From positions 1 through 47,445 of the forward strand of contig CALSPN010000007.1 in NCBI GenBank assembly GCA_943788245.1: a stretch of 47,445 bases of DNA. Reading direction: 5' to 3'. The DNA is from an uncultured Verrucomicrobiae bacterium (GTDB lineage Bacteria; Verrucomicrobiota; Verrucomicrobiia; Limisphaerales; AAA164-E04). The first letter of the stretch is position 1. The number at the start of each line of letters is the position of its first letter. The notes beneath the pieces were generated by a model that saw nothing but the letters and a program-made list of their open reading frames with translations, had not been told where the DNA came from and searched no databases. The translations under genes and the position numbers were made by a program. Shown here piece after piece: positions 1 through 8,621 of this stretch.

Positions 1-9
1 GGGTAAGGA

Positions 10-2730
10 TCATTTCGCTTGAAAAGATTTACTCTGGACCAGGGCGTGGATGAACTCGCTGACGACGTACTGTTTCTTCATCGATGCGGTCACGATTTCA
101 TTCGAAAGGTTTTCGTCGGTGAACCCGAAGGGACGACCCAGAGCATACTCGATGAGATATTCAGAGAAACCACGAGCAAAATCGGCTTCGCGCTGGGTAA
201 TGAGGTTGCGAAATTCGTCATAATTCGCGAAAGCCGGACCGTTGTGAAATCTACCGGAAACGTCGATCGGCAGGGCATTTCTACTGAACCGGATTCGGCC
301 CCGGTTGTCCTTGGTGAATTGTCGTTCTTCGGTCCGCCACTTGCCGGCTGCAGTGAAGTTTTCAAGGCCGAATCCGATGGGATCAATCTTGCGATGGCAA
401 CTGGCACATTGAGCTTCTTCCTGGTGAGCGGCGATTTTCTCACGCACGCTGATAGAGCGATCGCCCAGACGGGCAAGCTGCGGAACGTTCGGCGGAGCTG
501 GCGGTGGTGGATCGTGGAGCAAATGGCGCAGGATCCATGCCCCGCGCTCGACCGGGCTACTTGTTACGCCATCACTTCCCATGGCGTGAATGGCGGCCAT
601 GCCGAGCAGTCCACCTCGAGGTGACTTGGCGGGCAGGTGTACTTTCCGGAATGAATCACCAGTCACGCCGTCGATACCGTAGTAATTGGCGAGCAAGCCA
701 TTGATGAATACATAGTCACTCTTGAGAAGTTTGCTAAGCATGCCGTCCTTCTTATCACGAAGGAGATAGGTAAAGGATTGGTAGACCTCCTGCCGAGTGG
801 CAGACCGAATACTCTCGTCAAAATCACCGTGGAGTGTGGCGTCGAATTGGAAGAAATCAAGGCGCTCCATATCCAGCCATTGATGGATAAAACCAGAGAC
901 GAATGCGTCCGCTCGGGGGTCGACAATGAGCCGGTCAACCTGTTGACGGAGAGTTTGTGACTCGCTCAGTTTGTTCTCTTCGGCCAACGCCAGCAGTCGC
1001 TGATCAGGGGGAGCACTCCAGAGAAAATAGGAAAGCCGCACGGCGAGTTCCCGATCCGTTAATTTTCTTCGTTCGGTTTCCTTGCCAGGTTCGTTGAGAT
1101 AGAGAAAACCGGGGGAAGCGAGGACGACGCTGAGAGGCGTGCGAATGGCCACATCGAAGGTGTCGCCAGCGGAGCGTCTGCTTTTGAAGAGGTCGAAAAG
1201 TTGATCAATGAACCGCGGGTCCGGCAAGGTCCGGCGAAACGCGGCAACGGAGAAATCATTCAGGATGTTGCGGGCACGTTCCCATTCCGAAGCATCGTTC
1301 AGATTGTCAGCGAGGATTCGGGAAAGCCCGATGTTTGAATCGAAATGCGACACTGGTGGATCAAGAGGCCCTTCAAGCTCCACCCAATCAATCCAGACGG
1401 CAGGATCGATGCCGTAACCGTTTAATCGCTTTGCCTCGTTGTAGGCATCGCGCAGACCCTTCTTGTTGGACAGCTGCTTCTCCTGGATGGCAAGTTCCTT
1501 TTGCGTGTGAGTGTCAATCTCCACCACTGTTTCGATCACTTCCGGTTGCAGGATCGACCCAGTCACTTGGTGAACGCTGATTGGATGCCCGGCGAATCCT
1601 GCAGGAACGTTGTTCACGCGCTGCGGATACCCGAGTTCGATGAAGCGACGCGACACTGGAGAGCCTTCCACAGCTCCGGCACGGATCCGCATTCTGTAGG
1701 CACCTGGCACCAGTTTCGCTTGCGGGGGCAAGACATCGATACGTTGGATGCCCCAAGTAAGCTTCAAGTAGGTTCCCTGATCACTGTGTGGTAGCTCGGA
1801 ATAATGTTTCAGGTAAGCGTATTTCCGAGAATAACCACCTTGGAAAGAGAATGTAGCGGCGTTGTCATCTCTGAATCCGAACTGCTTCGGGTCCGGAGCG
1901 CCGATCAGTTTATGCGCATGCCGATAGAACAAGAAGCCTGAAGCCGCCGGAAACGCCGAAAGATCAAATTTCGGATTCTCCCTTAGTATTTCGGCCATGA
2001 TCTCCCGGTTTTCCGGAGCGGCGGCGGCTTTGTCGACTCCGGCCTTCCAGCGCATGAACCGATCGCGGGCTTCCTTCATTTGCCGCATGGCCTCGGCGCT
2101 AGCGATATTGACTGTCGTTTCCGGCTCCACACGAAATGTGAGGGTCTGCTTTGCGAGAAAATTGTTCCGACGCTCAAACACTTCATCGACCGCGATCCGT
2201 CCGAGTTTTAGATACTCTTCGAACTGGTCACTGGAAATAAATTGGGACGCTCCAACCGTGTCAAAACTGCCGGTGCCGCCATCACCTGGGAGATTCGAAA
2301 CGTCGATATTCACTCCGGTCAGATGCTTGATTGAATTGCGATACTCCCGACGGTTGAGTCGGCGCATGGTGATCTTGCCATCGGTGTCGGAAAACGACCG
2401 GCGGACGGCAACCATGGTTTGAGCAAGGGCATCGAGAAAATCCGCCTTGGCAGCGCTGTCCGGCTGACGTTTTTTCTCTGGCGGCATTTCACCAGCGTTC
2501 ATAGCGTTGAGAACTTTCTGCCATAACTCTGCTTGCTCAATTGTGGTGATGTGGAGAGGCAGCGTTTCCAGTTCAACTTTGCCCTCCTGCATTTCCGTGT
2601 CATGGCAGTCAAAGCAGTAGTCCTCCAGCAGGGCACGGTGTTTTTGAGGAAGCTGTACTGCGGGTTCAACGGCCTGAGCGAAGGCCCCGGTCAAAAAGAG
2701 CATGGCGAGTATGGAACGGATCGGTTTCAT
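10..2730 (-). CDS. DUF1592/DUF1588 domain cytochrome c-like protein (planctomycete-type)
   Basis: Complete gene of 906 residues with an N-terminal signal peptide (about residues 1-20). A PSCyt1-type haem motif CFDCH lies near residue 39. After it come a DUF1587-like region (RRLNRREYRNSI near residue 125), a central beta-rich region, DUF1592 (LSYFLW near 570), DUF1588 with a second haem-type motif CASCH followed by KIDPIGFGLENF (near 775), and a C-terminal DUF1585-like region (YALGRPFGF). This order is characteristic of exported multi-domain proteins of Planctomycetes and Verrucomicrobia. Their biochemical role is not established; periplasmic electron transfer during polymer oxidation is a common inference. 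It lies 34 bp downstream of the DUF1552 gene on the same strand, the usual pairing, so the two are very likely co-transcribed. Family assignment is firm, function is not. Confidence 0.93.
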   Translation of the reverse strand: MKPIRSILAMLFLTGAFAQAVEPAVQLPQKHRALLEDYCFDCHDTEMQEGKVELETLPLHITTIEQAELWQKVLNAMNAGEMPPEKKRQPDSAAKADFLDALAQTMVAVRRSFSDTDGKITMRRLNRREYRNSIKHLTGVNIDVSNLPGDGGTGSFDTVGASQFISSDQFEEYLKLGRIAVDEVFERRNNFLAKQTLTFRVEPETTVNIASAEAMRQMKEARDRFMRWKAGVDKAAAAPENREIMAEILRENPKFDLSAFPAASGFLFYRHAHKLIGAPDPKQFGFRDDNAATFSFQGGYSRKYAYLKHYSELPHSDQGTYLKLTWGIQRIDVLPPQAKLVPGAYRMRIRAGAVEGSPVSRRFIELGYPQRVNNVPAGFAGHPISVHQVTGSILQPEVIETVVEIDTHTQKELAIQEKQLSNKKGLRDAYNEAKRLNGYGIDPAVWIDWVELEGPLDPPVSHFDSNIGLSRILADNLNDASEWERARNILNDFSVAAFRRTLPDPRFIDQLFDLFKSRRSAGDTFDVAIRTPLSVVLASPGFLYLNEPGKETERRKLTDRELAVRLSYFLWSAPPDQRLLALAEENKLSESQTLRQQVDRLIVDPRADAFVSGFIHQWLDMERLDFFQFDATLHGDFDESIRSATRQEVYQSFTYLLRDKKDGMLSKLLKSDYVFINGLLANYYGIDGVTGDSFRKVHLPAKSPRGGLLGMAAIHAMGSDGVTSSPVERGAWILRHLLHDPPPPAPPNVPQLARLGDRSISVREKIAAHQEEAQCASCHRKIDPIGFGLENFTAAGKWRTEERQFTKDNRGRIRFSRNALPIDVSGRFHNGPAFANYDEFRNLITQREADFARGFSEYLIEYALGRPFGFTDENLSNEIVTASMKKQYVVSEFIHALVQSKSFQAK

Positions 2731-2764
2731 CAGTCGGGTAAAACGTATCAGGAAAACTGCTCAA

Positions 2765-4057
2765 CTAAACCTGCAATTCCTTCACCACGCCTGAACTGTC
2801 TCCGTGGCGTTCGGCCTTGATCCCCATTCCTTGCAGCATGGTCAACCACACGTTGCAGAGCGGCGTGTCCTTCGGCAAGACAAGGTGCTGACCCAGCTTG
2901 AGTCTGGCTCCACCGCCGGTCAGGATGGTGGGGCAGTTGTCGAGGAAATGAATGGAACTGATGTTTGAACCAAAGGCCAGCGCAACATGATCAAAAAGGC
3001 TCGACCCATCGGCTTCCGACGTGGCCTTGAGTTTGTCAATCAGGCCCGCGAGTAACTCGCTATGAACCTTGTCACGTACCTGGGACGCCTGCATGCGTGC
3101 CCCCGGGGAATAGTGGCTGACGTTGTGAGCACTCAACGAGATATCCATACTTTGCAAGAGCGTCTGACCAGGCATACGATAGGTCATCACTCGCGTGCTA
3201 TCCGTCTGCAAGGCGGCCACGATCAGGTCGTACATCACCTTGATCTCATCCTTGCCCTTGAAGCCAGACGCAGGCTCTTCCAGTGGTGCCTTGACTTTGG
3301 GAATATCCAACCAATCTTCTTCCTTGCCCAGACGGAGTTCTATATCACGAATGCCCTGAAAGTATTCATCCAGCTTGTCGTTGTCAGTCTTGGTGAGGCC
3401 GCGCTGCACGCGTCTTGCCTCCGTCAGCACGGCATCCAGCACACTGCGTTTCTCGGCGAGGGCCGACTGTCGCTGCTCCAGCGGGAATTCATCGGCGGAG
3501 AAAAGCTTGTGGTAGACCTTCACTGGGTCATTGAAGCCACCGACAGGCTTGCCGCGTGAGTCCCAGGCCAGGGATAATCCCGGACCATGCCCCGATGCCT
3601 TGCCGTCACTGCTGTTAAGTTGGATCGAGGAAAACCGAGTATCTTGTCCCAGTTGCCGCGCGACGACCTGATCGGCGGAGATGCTGTTGGCCATGTTCTG
3701 ACCGGGAACGGAATAGCGATTCGCCCCCGTAAGCCAAAACGTACTGCCCCAGTGGGCCTCATTGCTGTGCATGTTCGAGCAACCCTGCACCACGGTGAAA
3801 TCCGATTTGTGTCGCGCCAGCGATTTCAAACCAGGTGATAATCGATAGTCGGGGCCGGTATCTTCGGGATCGGGGTACCAGGTTTCCTTTGTCACGCCAA
3901 AACCAAAGCCAAGGAACACGGCACGTTTGGAAGGAATGGAAGGTGCGGTGGCTGCAGCCGATGCGAAGCGCCGAAAGCCTATGGATTCAAGGGCCGGAAG
4001 TGCGATAAGCGCTCCGGTTCCACGCAGAAAGTAACGTCGGTTAAATTGAGCATTCAT
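2765..4057 (-). CDS. DUF1552 domain-containing exported protein
   Basis: A 430-residue protein that begins with a Tat-like leader (RRYFLRG at residues 8-14, then a hydrophobic stretch and an Ala-rich cleavage region near 32-37). The rest fits the DUF1552 family: GFGFGVTKETWYP near residue 50, the block around MHSNEAHWGSTFWLTG, and a C-terminal FGSNISSIHFLDNCP. DUF1552 proteins are nearly always encoded beside DUF1592 cytochrome-like proteins, as here (34 bp upstream of it). Their fold is distantly related to sulfatase/alkaline phosphatase-like DUF1501 proteins, but no reaction is known. As the first gene of a two-gene minus-strand operon, its promoter should lie in the divergent region from 4058. 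Confidence 0.93.
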   Translation of the reverse strand: MNAQFNRRYFLRGTGALIALPALESIGFRRFASAAATAPSIPSKRAVFLGFGFGVTKETWYPDPEDTGPDYRLSPGLKSLARHKSDFTVVQGCSNMHSNEAHWGSTFWLTGANRYSVPGQNMANSISADQVVARQLGQDTRFSSIQLNSSDGKASGHGPGLSLAWDSRGKPVGGFNDPVKVYHKLFSADEFPLEQRQSALAEKRSVLDAVLTEARRVQRGLTKTDNDKLDEYFQGIRDIELRLGKEEDWLDIPKVKAPLEEPASGFKGKDEIKVMYDLIVAALQTDSTRVMTYRMPGQTLLQSMDISLSAHNVSHYSPGARMQASQVRDKVHSELLAGLIDKLKATSEADGSSLFDHVALAFGSNISSIHFLDNCPTILTGGGARLKLGQHLVLPKDTPLCNVWLTMLQGMGIKAERHGDSSGVVKELQV

Positions 4058-4455
4058 AACTTGAAACCTGACGCCATTCTTTTCGGTCCCTTAGCTATAG
4101 TCAATTCGTAAAACGGTTTGAAGCAGGGCAGCCTTATTCTGGATATCCGAGTCGAAGATGCACCGCTGCCTCACCCGGACACTATTAATAGGTGCGACAT
4201 GAAGTAACATCGACAATTGTTTGCTCATGGGATTCCAAGATTCTTGTGGAGTAATTTCTGCGCTTGCCATCAATACCAGTCTATCACAATTTGGAAAGCA
4301 TGAGCCGCCCTGTCAGCAATTCCATGGAAGCTAGAGTTACTCACGCAAAGTTGGGCCCCGTCAATTCAAATTCCCAAAGCTCTGAAAGTAAGACAGCAGT
4401 CTCAGAAAGCACTCCCGCCATGGTCTTTCAATTTCATCACACACTCTGCGAGACG
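4058..4455. other. divergent intergenic region between DUF1552 and esterase genes
   Basis: About 400 bp separate the starts of two diverging genes. An in-frame upstream ATG at 4264 would extend the esterase by 64 residues, but that extension is polar, Ser/Thr-rich and lies before an obvious signal peptide. It is therefore more likely untranslated leader. No clear operator, hairpin or additional gene was recognised. Confidence 0.4.
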
Positions 4456-6229
4456 ATGGCCAGAGCTTTTACCTTCATCATACTCCTGACATTGGCCTCG
4501 CTGCCCACAACCAGCAAGGCTCTCGACATCACCCAAGGCTGGCGTTTCACCACAGGCGACGATGCAGCATGGGCGCAGCCCGAGTTCGATGATTCGGGAT
4601 GGAAATCAATCGAAATCGGCAGACCGTGGGAGAAAGCGGGCTATAAGGACTATGACGGTTTTGGATGGTATCGCTTGCGCGTCACAGTGCCAAAAGCCGA
4701 GGGAAAGAGCGCCTACTTCAAATATTACCAGAGACTCAATTTATCACTTGGTGCGGTGGATAATGTGGATGTGACCTACTTCAATGGTAAGGAGGTGGGG
4801 AGGACCGGCCTTGTACCAGATGATACACAGGGCCACGACAAGACGATCAGGCACTACCAAGTGCCTGCCGAGCTCATTCGATGGGATGCCGAGAACGTGA
4901 TTGCCGTACGCGTATTTGATGATGGCGGCGATGGGGGAATCAGCAAAGGCAGCCCAAAGCTGTCGGCGCCCACTTGGCATGAATTCGTGACAGTCGATAT
5001 CAGCCATGGCCAGGGCGAAGGAATCCACCCGGCAGGTGCACCCATGAATCTGTTGGCTACGATACACAACACGGCATTTGAGAACTTGAAAGGCACAGTG
5101 ACTTGGAAGGTCGAGAGCGACTCCTGGTTGGTAGACCAGCGAGAGCTCTTCGCCGACGATACCAAACCACAACATCTTTCAGCCGAAATGTCGCATACGG
5201 TGGCATTTCGCTTCAATCCCCCCGCAGCCGGCTTCTACCAGGTCACCTGCACATTTTCGCACGACAGCGACAATTCAGTTGTCTCGCAATCGCGGATGCG
5301 CGGCTATGCACCGGAGAAGATGGATCGCTCTCCGGATGCCCCCAAAGACATGACGGCGTTCTGGGATGAGGCAATCGAGGAGCTGGCCACCGTAGTGCCT
5401 CAATACAAAATCAGTCCGAGCCCGAAGTGGAATACAGATCAAACCGATTGTTATCTCGTGGAGATGCGCAGCCTTGGCGATGTCCGGATTCGCGGTTGGT
5501 TCGAAGTGCCGAAGTCTGCCGGACCGCATCCAGTGCTGCTGAGGGTGCCGGGCTACACACAAGGGATGCAACCCACGCAGTCAATACCCGACATGGCAGT
5601 GCTGTCACTCAACATCCGAGGTCACGGCAACAGCACCGACGACGAGCCTGGATATTACTGGTGGGGGCCGGGTGATTATCTCCTGCGTGGTCTGGATGAC
5701 CCACAGAAGTTTTTCTACCGTGGAGCGATCATGGACTGCCTGCGCGGAGTCGATTTTGTAGCGTCACGTCCAGAAGTAGACGCCAAGCGTATCGCCATCA
5801 CTGGAGGCAGCCAGGGAGGGATGCTCTCATTCGCCGCAGCAGCACTCGACAGGCGCATTGCACTGAGCGCACCGGATATCCCCTTTGTTATCGACTCCAT
5901 GAAAAGTTTCAAAATGACAGCCTGGCCGGGGATGATCATCCGGGACTGGCTGGGCAGAGCACCCGCGCACAACACATGGGAGCTGGCGGGCAAGACATTC
6001 AGTTACATCGATCCGAAAAATCTCGCAGGATGGATCGCATGCCCGGTCTTCTATGGGCGTTGGCCTGCAGGACAATGCGGCCCCTGCACCAGCAGCCTTC
6101 GCCGCTTACAACCAAGTCCGCAGTCCGAAAGAGTATCGCGTGTATCCTGAAGCCGGCCATCACACACCTCCCGAACATGTTGCAGCAAAGATGATCTGGA
6201 TACGAAAACAGTTTACCATGAACGAATGA
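4456..6229 (+). CDS. exported acetyl xylan esterase (AXE1 family) with N-terminal jelly-roll domain, frameshifted
   Basis: The start at 4456 is chosen because it begins a clear signal peptide (MARAFTFIILLTLASLP, cleavage near TSKA). Next is a GH2-type sugar-binding/jelly-roll domain (FDDSGWKSIEIG, WYRLRVTVP), then an AXE1-family alpha/beta hydrolase. The hydrolase shows the cap/oxyanion region, NIRGHG, and the nucleophile motif GGSQGG near residue 450. The continuous frame stops at 6150 with an unrelated tail. Removing one G from the GGG run at 6055-6057 restores a typical AXE1 ending to a stop at 6227-6229: YGVGLQDNAAPAP, then EAGHHTPPEH. The catalytic Asp and His lie in that restored part, so the gene as read would encode an inactive enzyme. 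The likely role is removing acetyl groups from hemicellulose or other polysaccharide outside the cytoplasm. Restored length is about 590 residues. Confidence 0.85.
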
Positions 6230-6354
6230 CTACTGACCATCAAGTGTGGCTGCGGCCAACCGGCGGAAATAGGATGAGCGTTTGTAAGAATTCGACAATC
6301 TTGCACTGCTCGTCGACTGGGGCATCTCCAACCTCCAGAAAGAGAAACGCCTCC

Positions 6355-6377
6355 TACAAAACCTCTCTCGGTTTGTA
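6355..6377. other. short hairpin downstream of the esterase gene
   Basis: TACAAAACC, a six-base loop, then GGTTTGTA form an imperfect 8-bp stem with one bulged A. No T-tract follows on the plus strand, so it is a weak terminator candidate at best. It could also lie in the leader of the small gene at 6414. Confidence 0.2.
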
Positions 6378-6413
6378 ATTGACTAATGAGGAGTCTCATT
6401 GTGTTTGTAGAAT

Positions 6414-6575
6414 ATGGACTGGCTGATTATGGGAATTTTAATGCTGGTGTTTCTATACGCAGTTTTCTTTGGAAAAGGTAGCAAAGGCAGTGGGGGCTAT
6501 GGTGGTTTCAGCGGCGGCGGCTGCGGCAGCAGCTGTGGCGGTGGATGCGGTGGAGGATGTGGCGGTGGTGATTAA
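6414..6575 (+). CDS. small single-pass membrane protein with Gly/Cys-rich tail (53 aa)
   Basis: An ATG at 6414 opens a 53-codon frame ending at TAA 6573-6575. Residues 3-19 are strongly hydrophobic (LIMGILMLVFLYAVFF), a single membrane helix. Then comes a short basic linker (GKGSKG) and a tail built from Gly, Ser and four regularly spaced Cys: GGGCGSSC followed by GGGC units and a final GGGD. Similar Gly-Cys tails end larger TIGR04222-type membrane proteins in bacteria, but here the tail stands almost alone. A GAGGAG lies about 20 bp upstream, rather far for a ribosome site. The regular Cys spacing and the sensible hydrophobic/polar split argue against chance. Possible roles include metal binding or lipid/disulfide anchoring; none is shown. 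Confidence 0.55.
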   Translation: MDWLIMGILMLVFLYAVFFGKGSKGSGGYGGFSGGGCGSSCGGGCGGGCGGGD

Positions 6576-6685
6576 TCCCCTACTATTCTTGGGCCTGGTG
6601 CTTGCGCAATAATTCTCCCATTTAATCTTATTCATCTGCAGTAAGAATTCACAACGTTCATCTTCCGTTGCGGTTATTCAGCGTA

Positions 6686-7376
6686 TTACTTACTGAAAGG
6701 AGTCCGCGTCCTTTCATCATTATCTTTCATAGTCTCTGTTTCCGCGCCTCTCGACACTTGATTGTTTGCAGTGGATCCCCCCCCCGAATTATCCCTGCCA
6801 AGCTTTGACATTGTTTGGGTTATTGTACTTTTGATGTCTGATTCTTGCTCGATGCTGCTTATGGTATTTGTTGTATGCAATTCAACACCGAGATATGTCT
6901 CAATTACAATATCGCGATCTATAGCACCATTATCGAGCAGTAAACCGGCGATCTCTGGTTTTCCAGAACCATGCTCGGAAGCATACCATATGAGGGTTAG
7001 GCCGCTTACAGTTGTTGCATTAACGTTTGCACCTTGCTCGATAAGCATTTTGCTCATTGACTCGTGCCCCCCCCATACTGCCATGAACAAAGGAGTCATT
7101 TTAAGGAGTGTTTCTTCTGATTCTAAATCTGCACCTTTAGAAATTAGTAATTCAGCGACAGCCATATCACCTAGCTCTGCGGCTGCGTGGAGAGCCGTTT
7201 CTTCCCAAAAGCCATCCTTCTCGTTTACATCAGCTCCATTGTTGATCATCTCCATGGCTAACTCAGAATTTCCGTCTTTGATCAGTTCAATGAGTCTTTT
7301 CTCTTCGGTAGGGGGTGCAACCCGCCATCATCAGCAGCATGGTGGAAATTAATACGAACAGTGTTTGAGATTTCAT
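6686..7376 (-). CDS. ankyrin-repeat lipoprotein, frameshifted after the lipobox
   Basis: From 7376 the minus strand encodes a lipoprotein leader (MKSQTLFVLISTMLLMMAGC), but that frame ends within a few codons. The continuous downstream frame starts only at 7255. Deleting one base from the five-base G/C run at 7311-7315 joins the two: GCTPTEEKRLIELIKDG, then the ankyrin domain. Repeats are visible as EETALHAAAELGDMAVAELLISKGAD, MTPLFMAVWGGHESM...LIEQGANVNA and TLIWYASEHGSG...LLLDNGA, with a Ser/Thr/Asn-rich low-complexity tail. An alternative start at 7385 adds three residues. The expected product is an outer-membrane-anchored protein-interaction domain of about 229 residues. Two further G/C tracts of 8 and 9 bases lie inside the coding part. 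The gene sits in an AT-rich, decayed stretch beside a tRNA-Sec. Confidence 0.75.
6777..6785. repeat. nine-base C homopolymer inside the ankyrin gene
   Basis: A run of nine C on the plus strand encodes the Gly-Gly-Gly of the SGGGST segment near the C-terminus of the ankyrin lipoprotein. Tracts this long are prone to slippage in replication and in sequencing. Confidence 0.9.
7067..7074. repeat. eight-base C homopolymer inside the ankyrin gene
   Basis: A run of eight C on the plus strand encodes the WGGH turn of an ankyrin repeat. The repeat consensus is preserved on both sides, so the tract is in frame as given. Confidence 0.9.
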
Positions 7377-7515
7377 AAGGTTCATATTGAGTTTTAACAC
7401 CGCGGTTAGCTCTTACAATTCCAACCCAATTTTGTAGCTACCTCCTATTTTGAATCTTGCATCATAGCTGGTCCGAGTCGTTCTTTCCCGAACTTGCGAA
7501 CACCACCACTCAGCG

Positions 7516-8083
7516 TCAGAGATCAAACAAATCTTGAGGGACACCCTCCTTTTCACCTGCACAATAAGCCTCTCCAAGTGTCATCGGAAAATCGTCCTCA
7601 TCATAGCCATAATGCTCCGCCTGCCTTGTCTGGGGTGACTCCCATGGCTCGAAGCTCTGCAGCCTTACTGGGAATAGGACAACGTGCTTCTAGGTATCGC
7701 CAGACCTCTTCAGGGGTAAACCCGCATTGACTCCAAGCCTGAGCGGTTTTCCCTGGTTGGAGATATGTCACCCACCCTTCGGTCAGCGCTTCTGACTCAA
7801 AGTATTCCAGAATGGTGAGAATCTATACAAAGGACATGGCCACTAAAAAACTACTATTATTTATCATATAACCTTTTTTACGTCCGTACATTACTCCCGC
7901 GAATATCCAAATAAAAGCGGGAGCCAATAAGTAGATTAAATTTTCTTTGATATTGGCCTGAATAAATTTCTCCAATACATCAGGCACAAATGGCAAGTTG
8001 AGAAAGATCAATAAATTCAATGCCAAAGGTGGAAAAATCAGAACCATGTAAAATTTTAATATCTGGGTTAGAGATTTTTTCAT
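7516..8083 (-). pseudogene. membrane protein pseudogene (in-frame stop plus frameshift)
   Basis: The first part is an 86-residue open frame (8083-7823) starting MKKSLTQILKFY, with two membrane helices (MVLIFPPLALNLLIFLNL and NLIYLLAPAFIWIFAGVMYG) and a third starting at SFLVAMSFV. A TAG at 7823-7825 interrupts that third helix. The same frame continues as ILTILEYFESEALTEGW, then a soluble segment with an AxxW...GFTPEEVWRYLEA...LRAMGVTPDKA pattern. Removing one base near 7617 continues it as EHYGYDEDDFPMTLGEAY to a TGA at 7516-7518. The span is 568 bases, one more than a multiple of three, as expected for one inserted base. The family is not recognised. It is one degraded gene or a decayed fusion; the nonsense codon is less easily explained as a consensus error than the indel. 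Confidence 0.55.
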
Positions 8084-8129
8084 TTTATTTTCAAGCTTAC
8101 ATTTAATGTCTTGAGCGTTGCGCAGAGGT

Positions 8130-8453
8130 CTATGAATTTAGACCACCATCTATACGACGACGCAGGATCAGGAAATGGGCCAGAAAATATGATTTTATTT
8201 CCTCTAGTCTGAATTTAAAGCAGTGAGTGGATGACCATCGGAAATTGCTTGTCGGTGAAGTAATGGGCTTGGCCAAACTTCCAAAGCGTGCCTGATCGTT
8301 CGACTGGCCATCAAAGAAGTCTTTGGCCCGTTCCTTGGGTGTGAATTGCTTTAAATCCGCTCTGACGAGCCAAGCCAGCGGGCATTCAACGCGAAATGAA
8401 ACTGTTCCTGATGCGTTTATGCGCTCACAGATGGTAGTGCCACGGAATTTCAT
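8130..8453 (-). pseudogene. probable N-terminal remnant of a tyrosine recombinase (integrase)
   Basis: From an ATG at 8453 the minus strand reads MKFRGTTICERINASGTVSFRV, then LKQFTPKERAKDFF. This pattern resembles the arm-binding N-terminus of phage-type integrases (ERxNxSGxxSYRV followed by KxFxTxxEAxxF). No core-binding or catalytic R-H-R-Y domain follows. The frame runs out at 8130 with unlike sequence, and an alternative frame gives AHYFTDKQFPMVIHSLL before a stop near 8215, suggesting one more indel. It lies 168 bp from the 3' end of a tRNA-Sec, the usual arrangement of an integrated element. The assignment rests on a short motif only. Confidence 0.35.
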
Positions 8454-8621
8454 TTTTTCGCCCGTTTTTTCAAAACCGAACGAGTGTGAAATGAATATGA
8501 TCAATTTCACTAGAAAAAGACATTTAATTACGAGAGTTAGGAAGTTGATATTTCCGGAAAATGAGAGAAATTTTGAATCATAAACATCTGCAAACAACGC
8601 AAATACAGGGTTTGCAAGCAA

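Noticed and set aside
3062..3559. 165-codon open frame on the plus strand
   Set aside because: It lies entirely antisense to the well-supported DUF1552 gene and has no recognisable motif or leader.
6453..6635. Minus-strand 60-codon frame with a run of Ala and Thr
   Set aside because: It is the complement of the GGC/TGC repeats encoding the Gly-Cys tail on the plus strand; low-complexity shadow.
6762..7352. 196-codon plus-strand frame
   Set aside because: Antisense to the ankyrin lipoprotein, whose repeats are clear; the antisense product is Ser/Pro-rich and shows no domain.
7516..7620. TGA near the frame break read as selenocysteine because a tRNA-Sec is close
   Set aside because: The coding signal continues in a different frame, not through the TGA, and no SECIS-like hairpin was seen after it.
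7494..7730. 78-codon plus-strand frame
   Set aside because: Antisense to the pseudogene frames that give coherent protein sequence on the minus strand.
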